Assembly (NCBI GenBank): GCA_963639765.1
Contig: CAVHXA010000012.1
Span: forward strand, 1-57,563
DNA: 57,563 nucleotides
Direction: 5' to 3'
From: CAVHXA01 sp963639765
Lineage (GTDB): Bacteria > Bacillota > Clostridia > Oscillospirales > Oscillospiraceae
Below, piece after piece: positions 43,256 through 52,145 of this stretch; the stretch's first letter is position 1, and each line of letters opens with the position of its first letter. The notes under the pieces were generated by a model. It saw only the letters and a list, made by a program, of their open reading frames with translations. It did no database searches and was not told where the DNA came from. Both the position numbers and the translations under genes were made by a program.

Positions 43256-43960
43256 TTAAACAACAGTATCTATGCCTTTAATTTCAACCAGATCTATGGT
43301 TTGCCGAAGAATATCGGCCATCTGTTGCATGGTTTGCACGTCAACGGAATGCAGTCCCGGAGTAATGCAGTGTCCGGAATCGACAAAATGCTGCAGAGCG
43401 AATCTGGGAGTCCCGGCCAGCCATTTGGAAAGCGAGCGGATATCATCGAGAGTGTGCAGCTCACGCACCACGGTTGTGCGAAGCCAATAGGGGACAGGAC
43501 TCTGCCTGAGCAGATCAAGACTTTGCTGAACCGGAGCAAGGTCGAAATCAGGCAGATCAACGGTTTCGGCATAACGATCGGGGCAATTTTTTACGTCCAT
43601 TGCAACCATATCTACGAGATTGGCCTGCAGAACAGCTTGAAGACGGTCGGGGTAGCAGCCGTTGGTGTCCAGCTTGATACGATAGCCTAGGGCACGGATT
43701 TCTGCAAGAAGGTCCGGCAGATCCGGGTGCAGAAGAGGCTCACCGCCGGTGATGCACACACCCTCAAGAACATTTCGTCGTTTTTGCAGAAAAGAAAACA
43801 GTGCATCGCTTTGCAGGCGGGATTGGCGCTCAGGCTGCAGAACAAGCGCAGCGTTGTGACAGAAGGGACAGCGCAGATTGCAGCCTCCGGTAAACACCGT
43901 GCATGCAAGTGTTTCGGGAAAGTCCAGAAGGGTCAGATTTTGCAGACCGGCAATAAACAT
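43256..43960 (-). CDS. nrdG: Anaerobic ribonucleotide reductase activating protein
   Basis: A 234-residue radical-SAM activase. Seen: GCNLRCPFCHNAAL with the CxxxCxxC [4Fe-4S] motif (Cys residues within the first 40), and ITGGEPLLHPDL (SAM-binding GGE). It generates the glycyl radical on NrdD. The start at 43960 gives MFIAGLQNLTLLDFP, the normal family N-terminus. It is transcribed ahead of nrdD, which has its own promoter 373 bases on. The length is nearer that of longer NrdG/PflA-like activases than of the 150-residue E. coli form. Confidence 0.92.
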   Translation of the reverse strand: MFIAGLQNLTLLDFPETLACTVFTGGCNLRCPFCHNAALVLQPERQSRLQSDALFSFLQKRRNVLEGVCITGGEPLLHPDLPDLLAEIRALGYRIKLDTNGCYPDRLQAVLQANLVDMVAMDVKNCPDRYAETVDLPDFDLAPVQQSLDLLRQSPVPYWLRTTVVRELHTLDDIRSLSKWLAGTPRFALQHFVDSGHCITPGLHSVDVQTMQQMADILRQTIDLVEIKGIDTVV

Positions 43961-43978
43961 ATCAGAGCAGCCCCTTTT

Positions 43979-44033
43979 ACACAACATATTGTAGAAGCAA
44001 ATGCTATTATACACGATATGTTCAGGTTGGCAA
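43979..44033 (-). promoter_or_regulatory. nrdG promoter overlapped by two NrdR-box-like sites
   Basis: On the - strand, TTGCCA (44028-44033) and TATAAT (44006-44011) are spaced by 16 bases. Box CCTGAACATATCGTGT (44011-44026, 11/16 match) fills the spacer, and box CTACAATATGTTGTGT (43979-43994, 13/16) covers the start region. The gap between boxes is 16 bases. Binding would block the promoter. Confidence 0.6.
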
Positions 44034-44065
44034 GTGTTTTTTCAGATTTGTTCGGCCAACCGGAC

Positions 44066-44097
44066 ACAAAAGGCCCCATGGTCTGAACCATGGGGCC
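44066..44097 (-). terminator. Strong terminator of the acyl-CoA catabolic cluster
   Basis: GGCCCCATGGT (44072-44082) pairs with ACCATGGGGCC (44087-44097) around a CTGA loop. On the - strand the stem is followed by TTTTGTGT. It lies 30 bases after the BKACE gene stop. Confidence 0.8.
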
Positions 44098-44126
44098 GAG
44101 TTTGTTGCCTGGGTGTGCAGCAGATT

Positions 44127-45137
44127 TTATTTGCCGCCCATGCCCTTCGCGGCGAAATAGGGACCGCCAAATTCGTCTTTTACCGCAGCTTTGGCAGATT
44201 CGAGATCTTCGATCTTTACTGCATCAAGAGCGGCACAGACAGCACCATGATCCAGTGGCTTGAGACCCAGAATCTCACGGGCTTCTGCGGGAGTAGCAAT
44301 GTCGTTGCCAAAGGCACGAATTGCATTGGCGGCACGTTCCACGAGCATCATGTTGGTAGCGCGGATTTTCTTGCCCTCTTTGTCTACGCCGTAGACAACG
44401 TTGTCTTCCATGCCGACACGCACGGAGCCGCCGTTGGCCAGAGCGGCAAACATTACGGGCAGATGGCCCTTACCGGTGCCGAATGCAGACCAGGTGCATT
44501 CCTTGGGCAGATCGCCGGAGGCCTGCAGGTCATGCATCTCATTCAGCAGAATCTGAAGGGATTTTGGGGTTGCGTCCATGCCGCCGACAACACCAAGGCA
44601 GAACTGGAAGTGCAGAGGAGCCTTTACGTAGCCCTTCTTCCAATAGATGCCAACCGCACGCAGAGCGCCAAAGTCAAAAATTTCAAACTCGGGCTTGATG
44701 TCGCGTTCCTGGTACATGGTACCGAGGGTCATGAGCATATTGGGGCTGTTGTGGAACACGCCTCCGGGGATGCCCCAGTTAAAGGAGCTGGCATCAAAGG
44801 TGCCCATTTCGATTCCGGGAACGTTCTTGTGGTGCAGCATACGCATTGCGTTGCCATAGGGACTGTCATCAGAAACACGGTTGTCGCCGGAGGATGTGCA
44901 GTTTACGATGATGTCGCAGTCTTTATAGGCGCGGATCGCACGGATGGTCTCATAGAATTTGACGGGATCCATTACGCCATTGCCTTCGTCGTCACGCATA
45001 TGCAGATGGCACACAGAGGCGCCGAGCTTCCAGCACTCATATACCTGATCGGCGATGTCCTGAGGCTTTTCCGGGATATTGTAGCCGGCGGGGGTTACAG
45101 CGCCGGTCATAGCAGCGGTGATAATGGTTTTAGCCAT
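44127..45137 (-). CDS. Beta-keto acid cleavage enzyme (BKACE / Kce family, DUF849)
   Basis: A 336-residue TIM-barrel metalloenzyme. Members cleave a beta-keto acid with acetyl-CoA to give acetoacetate and a new acyl-CoA. Seen: VCHLHMRDDEG, in which His44 and His46 match the zinc ligands and R48-D49 follow, and VRVGMEDNVVYG with the conserved Glu. The best-known member (Kce) acts on 3-keto-5-aminohexanoate in lysine fermentation; others cleave dehydrocarnitine. No other lysine-fermentation gene (kamA, kamD/E, kdd, kal) is present. The carnitine-dehydrogenase-like gene just upstream makes a 3-hydroxy-acid oxidation then cleavage route plausible. Confidence 0.88.
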   Translation of the reverse strand: MAKTIITAAMTGAVTPAGYNIPEKPQDIADQVYECWKLGASVCHLHMRDDEGNGVMDPVKFYETIRAIRAYKDCDIIVNCTSSGDNRVSDDSPYGNAMRMLHHKNVPGIEMGTFDASSFNWGIPGGVFHNSPNMLMTLGTMYQERDIKPEFEIFDFGALRAVGIYWKKGYVKAPLHFQFCLGVVGGMDATPKSLQILLNEMHDLQASGDLPKECTWSAFGTGKGHLPVMFAALANGGSVRVGMEDNVVYGVDKEGKKIRATNMMLVERAANAIRAFGNDIATPAEAREILGLKPLDHGAVCAALDAVKIEDLESAKAAVKDEFGGPYFAAKGMGGK

Positions 45138-45166
45138 AATTCAGTACTCCTTGTTGCATATTTGGA

Positions 45167-46126
45167 TTACATGCGGTGGTGCATTTTCAGCACATTGATA
45201 ATCAGGTTGTCGCGGAAGTCGGCAATCTGTGTCTTGTCATGTCCGATTACATCGGGCAGATTGGCAATCAGAGGCCCAATCTCTTCGCCGGACTGGTCAG
45301 CCCATGTCGAGGGAACCTTTTTCATGTCGGAGATATCGGCAAACACGGCATCGGTCATGGCACCAAACTTGATGGCGCAGCCCTTCAGGCCAAGGTCGCC
45401 GCCGCCGAGCTCATAGTGCAGAGAGGGGCCAAAGGCAGCCAGACGGATGCCGGGACCAAAGGTCCACGCATCGTCACAGTCAGCCATGGAGCACACACCC
45501 TCGGTTACAAGGGCAATTTCTTCACGCCACAGGGCATGCATCAAACGGTTTGCAATAAAGCCGTTCTTTTCCTTGTTCAGAACAACAGGGGCCTTATCGT
45601 ATTTTTTATAGAAGGCACGGGCAGCCTCGATGACATCGGCAGAGGTTTTTTCACCGCCGCAGATCTCGATGAGCGGCAGCAGATATGCAGGGTTAAAGGG
45701 ATGCGCCACGATGATGCGTTCGGGGTGCTTGGCCTCGGAGGCAATCTGGGTGACAGGTGTGCCGGAGGAGGAGGAGGCGATAATTGCGTCTTCGGGCAGA
45801 TACTGTTCCATCACGGCAACCATCTGATGCTTTTGCTCAAGGTTTTCGGCACCGTTTTCCTGCACAAAATAAACATTGCTGAAGGCTTCAGCCGGATCGG
45901 TGGTAAAGTGGATGCGGGACCAGATATCATCGGCGTTGGCACCGAGGTATTTTACATATGTATCAATGGCAACCTGAACCTTGGGCTTTGCGCGCTCGAT
46001 CGAGCCTTCAGAGCGAACGTATACGTTGACATTCAGCCCCTTGAGGGAGAAATATGCAGCAAAGCCGCCGCCAATGGTGCCGGCACCATACATAGCAATG
46101 GTTTTGATGTCGTCCACGTTAAACAT
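45167..46126 (-). CDS. 3-hydroxyacyl-CoA dehydrogenase family enzyme, L-carnitine-dehydrogenase-like
   Basis: A 319-residue NAD-dependent dehydrogenase. Seen: NAD loop IAMYGAGTIGGGFAAYFSLKG, SSSSGTPVTQ, VAHPFNPAYLLPLIEICGG with the catalytic His, and KNGFIANRLMHAL with the Asn. The HPFNPxYLLPLxE form and length resemble L-carnitine dehydrogenase and L-gulonate 3-dehydrogenase more than butyrate-type Hbd, which is encoded separately at 47481. AAAGGAG lies before the ATG at 46126. It sits next to BKACE, so it probably supplies that enzyme's beta-keto substrate. The exact substrate is open. Confidence 0.82.
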   Translation of the reverse strand: MFNVDDIKTIAMYGAGTIGGGFAAYFSLKGLNVNVYVRSEGSIERAKPKVQVAIDTYVKYLGANADDIWSRIHFTTDPAEAFSNVYFVQENGAENLEQKHQMVAVMEQYLPEDAIIASSSSGTPVTQIASEAKHPERIIVAHPFNPAYLLPLIEICGGEKTSADVIEAARAFYKKYDKAPVVLNKEKNGFIANRLMHALWREEIALVTEGVCSMADCDDAWTFGPGIRLAAFGPSLHYELGGGDLGLKGCAIKFGAMTDAVFADISDMKKVPSTWADQSGEEIGPLIANLPDVIGHDKTQIADFRDNLIINVLKMHHRM

Positions 46127-46202
46127 GTATACAGACTCCTTTCCCAATAGCAGCACTCAGGCTTCCCCTGCTATCTGCAGGGGAAGCTGAGATGGGTTAA
46201 AT

Positions 46203-47429
<1,227 letters not shown>

Positions 47430-47480
47430 GATAATATAACTCCTTATTGTATCGTATCTTCGATGTTTTGCAGGAATAAC

Positions 47481-48344
47481 TTATTTGCTGTAAACGTACC
47501 AGCCTTCGCCGGCTTTGCGGCCGAATTTACCGGCGGCATAGAGAGCCTTCATGCTCTCGGGGCACTCAAAACGCTCTTTGGCTCCCTTGGAGGGCAGAGT
47601 CTGCAGGGACTCGCAAACATGGGGGAAGGTATCAAGGCCGCCCATATCCATCATCTGGAAGGGAGGAACGGGATGGTTCAGACCATACTTGATGGCATTG
47701 TCGATATCTTCCTTGCTTGCAATGCCGTCTTCATAGATGTGGATGCACTCCAGGAAATATGCAAACAGAACGCGGTTTACGATAAAGCCGGGAGCATCCT
47801 TTACCTTGACAGAAATCTTTGCCAGACCATCGCAGAAGGCCTTGACGGCATCATAGGTGGTGTCAGCGGTTTTTTCGCCCAGGATAACCTCAACGAGCTT
47901 CATCAGAGGCACGGGGTTGAAGAAGTGCATGCCAATTACGCGCTCGGGGCAGTCAACAGCAGTTGCAATCTCGGTGATGGAGATAGAACTGGTGTTGGTT
48001 GCGAGAACGGCATCGGGCTTGCAGGTGGCAGCCATTTTCTTAAAGTAGTCCTTTTTCAGAGCAGGATCTTCGGAAATGGCCTCGATTACGATGTCGGCAT
48101 CGGCGATTGCAGCAAAGTCGGAGGTACCGGTAATGTGCGCCTTGGCGGCTTCAGCGGCAGCGGCTTCCATTTTGCCCTTACCGACCTGTTTGTCGTATGC
48201 AGCACCGATTTTCGCAACGGCAGCAGCAACCTTTTCGGCGTTGCGGCCCCAAAGGATTACGTCGTAACCACAGGCAGCGGCGTGCTGGGTAATGCTTGAG
48301 CCCATAGAGCCCTGGCCAAGAATGGCAACTTTTTTGATTTCCAT
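47481..48344 (-). CDS. hbd: 3-hydroxybutyryl-CoA dehydrogenase
   Basis: A 287-residue NAD(P)-dependent dehydrogenase interconverting acetoacetyl-CoA and 3-hydroxybutyryl-CoA. Seen: VAILGQGSMGSSITQHAAACG, ATNTSSISITEIA, GMHFFNPVPLMKLVEVI with the catalytic His, APGFIVNRVL, and the C-terminal PPFQMMDMGGLDTFPH. AGGAGG lies upstream of the ATG at 48344. It is encoded between the thiolase and the crotonase, as in many butyrate pathways. About 270 bases separate it from the crotonase gene, so an extra promoter is possible. Confidence 0.92.
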   Translation of the reverse strand: MEIKKVAILGQGSMGSSITQHAAACGYDVILWGRNAEKVAAAVAKIGAAYDKQVGKGKMEAAAAEAAKAHITGTSDFAAIADADIVIEAISEDPALKKDYFKKMAATCKPDAVLATNTSSISITEIATAVDCPERVIGMHFFNPVPLMKLVEVILGEKTADTTYDAVKAFCDGLAKISVKVKDAPGFIVNRVLFAYFLECIHIYEDGIASKEDIDNAIKYGLNHPVPPFQMMDMGGLDTFPHVCESLQTLPSKGAKERFECPESMKALYAAGKFGRKAGEGWYVYSK

Positions 48345-48615
48345 TGATGTTCCTCCTAGATAGTCTGGGCAGCATTGCGGTATATATCGGAAGCCTCGGT
48401 TCGTATTTTCGAAAAAACTGGTTTCCGTTGTTCGTGTTCGGGAAAATGTGCTTCGAAATACAGCCAAAGGCAGCAGATATATTTGCACAAGGCTGCCCGT
48501 ATTCTTTCATCAGCGGGCAAAAGCCCGCAGTGGAATACGAATTAGGCGGCACGGAGCCGAGCCGGATTTGACAGGGTTTCGGTCAGCTGCCGTGCATAAG
48601 ACAGAGATACAGAAA

Positions 48616-49536
48616 TCAGCTGTTGGTGAATTCGGCGGCGCGCTTGTCGATCATGGCAGCCATGCCTTCTTTTTGATCATGCGTGTCAAACAGAAGCGTA
48701 AATTCAATGGTTTCCTGTGTTTTTCCGGCTTCAACGGATTCACAGGCAGCCTTGTTGATGGCGGCTTTGGCCGAAGCCAGCGCACAGCCGGGTTTGGTCA
48801 TCAGCTGACGGGCAATTTCAACGGCTTTGGCATAAATGGCGTCGTATTCTGCAAGGGCAGCCTTTGCCTCGGCAGCCTTTTGGGCAGCCTTCAGAGTCTC
48901 AACCTCGGCAGAACCTGCCTTTTGTGCGTCTTTATAGGCCTTTTTTGCAGCCTTTGCCTGCGCATTCAGTTCATCAAGTTCGCCAGACTGCACATACCAG
49001 TTGAGAAGGCCCAGCTCATAAGCCTGTTTGCCGGGAATCATTTCAGTGAGCATCACCAGCTGTTTGGCTTTGGCAGGACCCACGAGCGCAGTTGCACGGG
49101 CACAGCCGTTTGCACCGGGGATGATGCCCAGACCTACTTCCGGAAAGCTCAGAGTTGTACGGCTTCCGCCAACACGGAAGTCACATGCCAGTGTCATCTC
49201 GCAGCCGCCGCCAAAGGCATAACCGCCTACAGCAGCAATCACAGGAATGGATATGGATTCAAGCAGATTGTTGATCTGAATTGCGAGGCCGCAGAATTCT
49301 CTGGCATAGCGCGGGGTCGCATTTGCCATCTCTTTTACGTCGGCCCCGGCGGCAAAGGCCTTCTCACTGCCTGTAATGATAAGGACACGTACGTTTTTGT
49401 CGGCCTGAACCAGCTGCAGAGCGGCCATGATATCACGGTTGATCTCGCTGTTGAGCGCATTAAGTGCTTTGGGGCGGTTCAGCCGTATGGTGGCAATGCC
49501 GTCGTTTGTGCTGTAGAGGATGTTTTCAAATTCCAT
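48616..49536 (-). CDS. Crotonase-superfamily protein with altered active site and helical insert
   Basis: A 306-residue member of the enoyl-CoA hydratase superfamily. Seen: LNRPKALNALNSE, FAAGADVKEM and GGYAFGGGCEM (oxyanion hole). Glu133 (FPEVGLG) aligns with the first catalytic Glu of hydratases. The second Glu appears to be Gln159 (VGPAKAKQLV, where butyrate-pathway Crt has VGxxKAKEL), so ordinary water addition is doubtful. An Ala/Lys/Glu-rich, probably helical insert of about 45 residues (roughly 186-232) lies before the C-terminal helices and makes it longer than the usual 260. It may catalyse another reaction on a crotonyl- or vinylacetyl-type CoA ester. Confidence 0.85.
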   Translation of the reverse strand: MEFENILYSTNDGIATIRLNRPKALNALNSEINRDIMAALQLVQADKNVRVLIITGSEKAFAAGADVKEMANATPRYAREFCGLAIQINNLLESISIPVIAAVGGYAFGGGCEMTLACDFRVGGSRTTLSFPEVGLGIIPGANGCARATALVGPAKAKQLVMLTEMIPGKQAYELGLLNWYVQSGELDELNAQAKAAKKAYKDAQKAGSAEVETLKAAQKAAEAKAALAEYDAIYAKAVEIARQLMTKPGCALASAKAAINKAACESVEAGKTQETIEFTLLFDTHDQKEGMAAMIDKRAAEFTNS

Positions 49537-49548
49537 ACTGTGCCTCGC

Positions 49549-50406
49549 TTATTCTGCCGGGATGGACTGACCGCCATCACAAAGGATGTAGGTGCCGGTC
49601 ATATAGCCAAAGCTGTCAGAACACATAGCCAGCACGGGGCCCGCGATCTCTTCGATGGTTCCCAGGCGGCGGACAGAGGTGGACTTGGATTGCTGTTTGT
49701 AATAGTCTGTGGTATTGCCGTCTTTGTCAATGAAGAATTCTTCGTTCAGGGGGGTGACGACATAGCCGGGGCAGATCCCGTTTACGGTGATATTCTCACG
49801 ACCGAAATTATTGGCCAGTGTTCGAACCAGGCTCAGGCAGCCGGCCTTCGAAGCACCATAACCTACCACGCCTTTGCCACCAATCAGTCCGCCGACCGAG
49901 GCAGTGATGATGATGCGTCCGCCTTTTTTGCCGTTGGTTGCGTTTTGGCGGATCATCTGCCGTGCAGCAGCCTGGCAGAACATGAATGTGCCGGTGAGAT
50001 TGGTAGCAATAACCTTTTCAAAGTCGGCCGCCGTGTATTCCGGACGCCCTTCACGAGTCTCAACTACCAAAGCAGTGGGGCCGGCAATGCCTGCGTTGTT
50101 GATGAGAATGTTCAGCTCGCCGAATTCCTCAACGGTCTTGTCGATGACCATCTGGATGTTTTCCATTTTGCTGGAGTCGGCGGGGATGCCCAGAGCGCGG
50201 CCTCCCTTGCAGTAGTTTTCGTTCAGGTCGGCAACAGCGTCGATGACCTTGCGCTCGGTACGGGCTGTGATAACCACGTTAGCACCATAGGCGGCCAGTG
50301 CACAGGCCATACCAAAGCCCAGACCCTGAGTTCCGCCCGTAATGATGGCAGTTTTGCCTGTGAGGTCAAAGGACGGAATGCCCATCTTGCGGTTGAGATG
50401 TTCCAT
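49549..50406 (-). CDS. SDR-family oxidoreductase
   Basis: A 285-residue classical short-chain dehydrogenase. Seen: cofactor loop TGGTQGLGFGMA, NNAGIAG, ASVGG followed by catalytic YGASK, and PGYVVTPL. An Arg after the second strand (TARTERK) is compatible with NADP(H). The C-terminal GTYILCDGGQSIPAE is typical. It lies 12 bases from the crotonase gene and between it and the dehydratase-like pair, so it probably acts on a hydroxy or keto intermediate of this cluster. The substrate is unknown. Confidence 0.88.
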   Translation of the reverse strand: MEHLNRKMGIPSFDLTGKTAIITGGTQGLGFGMACALAAYGANVVITARTERKVIDAVADLNENYCKGGRALGIPADSSKMENIQMVIDKTVEEFGELNILINNAGIAGPTALVVETREGRPEYTAADFEKVIATNLTGTFMFCQAAARQMIRQNATNGKKGGRIIITASVGGLIGGKGVVGYGASKAGCLSLVRTLANNFGRENITVNGICPGYVVTPLNEEFFIDKDGNTTDYYKQQSKSTSVRRLGTIEEIAGPVLAMCSDSFGYMTGTYILCDGGQSIPAE

Positions 50407-50442
50407 GTCCGAATGCTCCTTTTAAATATACAGTGTATCTTG

Positions 50443-52071
50443 TTATTTTTTGGCCACGGTGGCATCGAACCTAGCCAGCATGGCACGAGGTGTAGCGGTG
50501 TGGGCGCTGCGCTCATAGCGCGGGCACTCTTCATAGCCGGGGATGCCGGCAAGATATTTGGCGATCTTCTTGAGTTCTTCGAGATCATAACGGCTCATGA
50601 GGGTGATTTCCTCCATCAGAGGAGAACCGCCGCCATGTACGCCGGCAACAGCCTGAGCAGCTTCAAAGCCGTCGCACAGACGATTTTCCATCATGCGCAT
50701 CACGCGGTGCGTATCCTCGGCAGACCAGGCGGGATTGCGGACGATGTATTTGTTGCAAAGGGCGCCGACATTGTCTTCTTCCATAAAGAAGTTGTCTTCG
50801 AGAGGAAGGGAGGCGCATACACCGCCGGTAAGGTCGGCCATGATTTCGTATTCGTCGTAGATTTTGTGACCGGCGAGACGGCGGCCGGCGTTGGTAAGGA
50901 TCTCATCGGGAACCCACTGACCGGAGGGGAACTGTACCCCATGGTGGGCAGCGGCTTCGCCGGCAGCAAAGACCAGCTCAGCAGTCTGGATGATGTCACA
51001 GAGCTTGCTGCGGACGTGGGATTCCTTTGCGATGTCGTTGACCTCGGCTACGAGAGCGGCCTGGGAGGCAATAACCTCAGAAACGGCAGTTTTGCAGCCG
51101 GTGTAGGAGTGACGATGATAGTGAGCAAACATCAGGGCCAGATAACCGGCGTAGCGGCAGACACCCTCGTTGTCACGGCCGCACATGAATACGCGCTCAT
51201 AGGGAACGAAAACGTCGTCGAATACGGTAAGGGACTCAACGTCGCCGATCTTGGCATAGGGAGCCTCGAGGTGGGTGCGCTTGTGGTGCTGGCCGGGAAC
51301 AGCCATAATCTTGATGCCTTCCCAGTCTGCGGGCAGCGCAAAGGCTACGGCATAGTCGGCGTCATCCTGACTCATGAATTTGGTGGGGTTGACGATGATT
51401 TCGTCAACATAGGGAGCACAGGAGTTGCAGATTTTGGCGCCGCGCACAATAATGCCCTTGCAGGGCTTGCCGTCAAGGCCCGTGCCGTCGACGTTGGTTT
51501 CAACCACATGAACGAACTGATCGGGGTCGGGCTGCATATGCGCACGCTTATACTTGGGGTTGCGCGAACCCTTTACATCGGTCTGCGCACAGTTGCATAC
51601 AAGGTCGTTCTGCTGGCAGAAGGCGATGTACTTCAGCAGACGCTGATGGTATTCGGTCCCGCAGGCGGCATCGCAGTCGAAGGTGACGGAATAAAGAGCG
51701 TTCATGGCATCAGTGCCCATGCAGCGCTGCATGCATCCGCCCACGCGATGGCAGATCAGACGGGTCATCAGCTGCTTTTTCAAAAGGTCTTCCTGCGTGT
51801 GGTGAATGTTGGTGCAGCGGTTGATTTTCTGGCCTTCCATGCCGGGAATATTGGACTCTGCAATACAGACATCGGCATAGCGGGGGTCGTTTGCCGTGTC
51901 GTAGCACTGCTTCATAACATAGGTGCCGCCAACGATCCAGTCTGCCAGATCGCGCTCAGCGCCCTGTTTGCCGTTGGAGCGGTCTACCTTCTTGCCGTTG
52001 AGGTAAATATTGGGCTTCATCTTCAGCAGACGCTGCTTGTATTGTTCGTAGGTACCGATATGGTTGGACAT
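50443..52071 (-). CDS. 4-hydroxybutyryl-CoA dehydratase family [4Fe-4S]/FAD enzyme, copy 1
   Basis: A 542-residue member of the 4-hydroxybutyryl-CoA dehydratase / 4-hydroxyphenylacetate 3-hydroxylase family. Cys113 and Cys117 (GGCMQRC) and His319 with Cys326 (HRHSYTGC) match the cluster ligands C99, C103, H292 and C299 of the C. aminobutyricum enzyme, and Tyr323 matches its catalytic Y296. This favours a radical dehydratase over an oxygenase, which also suits an anaerobe. It is longer than AbfD (490). It is almost identical to the gene at 52146; differences are confined to the ends (MSNH start, VAKK end). The substrate may not be 4-hydroxybutyryl-CoA. Confidence 0.88.
   Translation of the reverse strand: MSNHIGTYEQYKQRLLKMKPNIYLNGKKVDRSNGKQGAERDLADWIVGGTYVMKQCYDTANDPRYADVCIAESNIPGMEGQKINRCTNIHHTQEDLLKKQLMTRLICHRVGGCMQRCMGTDAMNALYSVTFDCDAACGTEYHQRLLKYIAFCQQNDLVCNCAQTDVKGSRNPKYKRAHMQPDPDQFVHVVETNVDGTGLDGKPCKGIIVRGAKICNSCAPYVDEIIVNPTKFMSQDDADYAVAFALPADWEGIKIMAVPGQHHKRTHLEAPYAKIGDVESLTVFDDVFVPYERVFMCGRDNEGVCRYAGYLALMFAHYHRHSYTGCKTAVSEVIASQAALVAEVNDIAKESHVRSKLCDIIQTAELVFAAGEAAAHHGVQFPSGQWVPDEILTNAGRRLAGHKIYDEYEIMADLTGGVCASLPLEDNFFMEEDNVGALCNKYIVRNPAWSAEDTHRVMRMMENRLCDGFEAAQAVAGVHGGGSPLMEEITLMSRYDLEELKKIAKYLAGIPGYEECPRYERSAHTATPRAMLARFDATVAKK
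50474..52007 (-). repeat. Direct repeat unit A (about 1.53 kb, identical to unit B)
   Basis: This stretch reads the same as 52183-53714 with a constant offset of 1709 bases. The first differences are at 50471/50473 on one side and at 52008 on the other. It covers nearly the whole coding region of copy 1. Confidence 0.85.
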
Positions 52072-52145
52072 CAGTTAATCTCCTTATCTCTGTTTTGTTC
52101 TCCGGGCCGGACAGAATTTGCCCGGCCGGCGGAGAAAATCAGACG

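Noticed and set aside
44127..45137. Lysine fermentation pathway (kce) assignment
   Set aside because: None of the partner genes (aminomutases, kdd, kal) is present in the window, so only the family-level BKACE name is supported.
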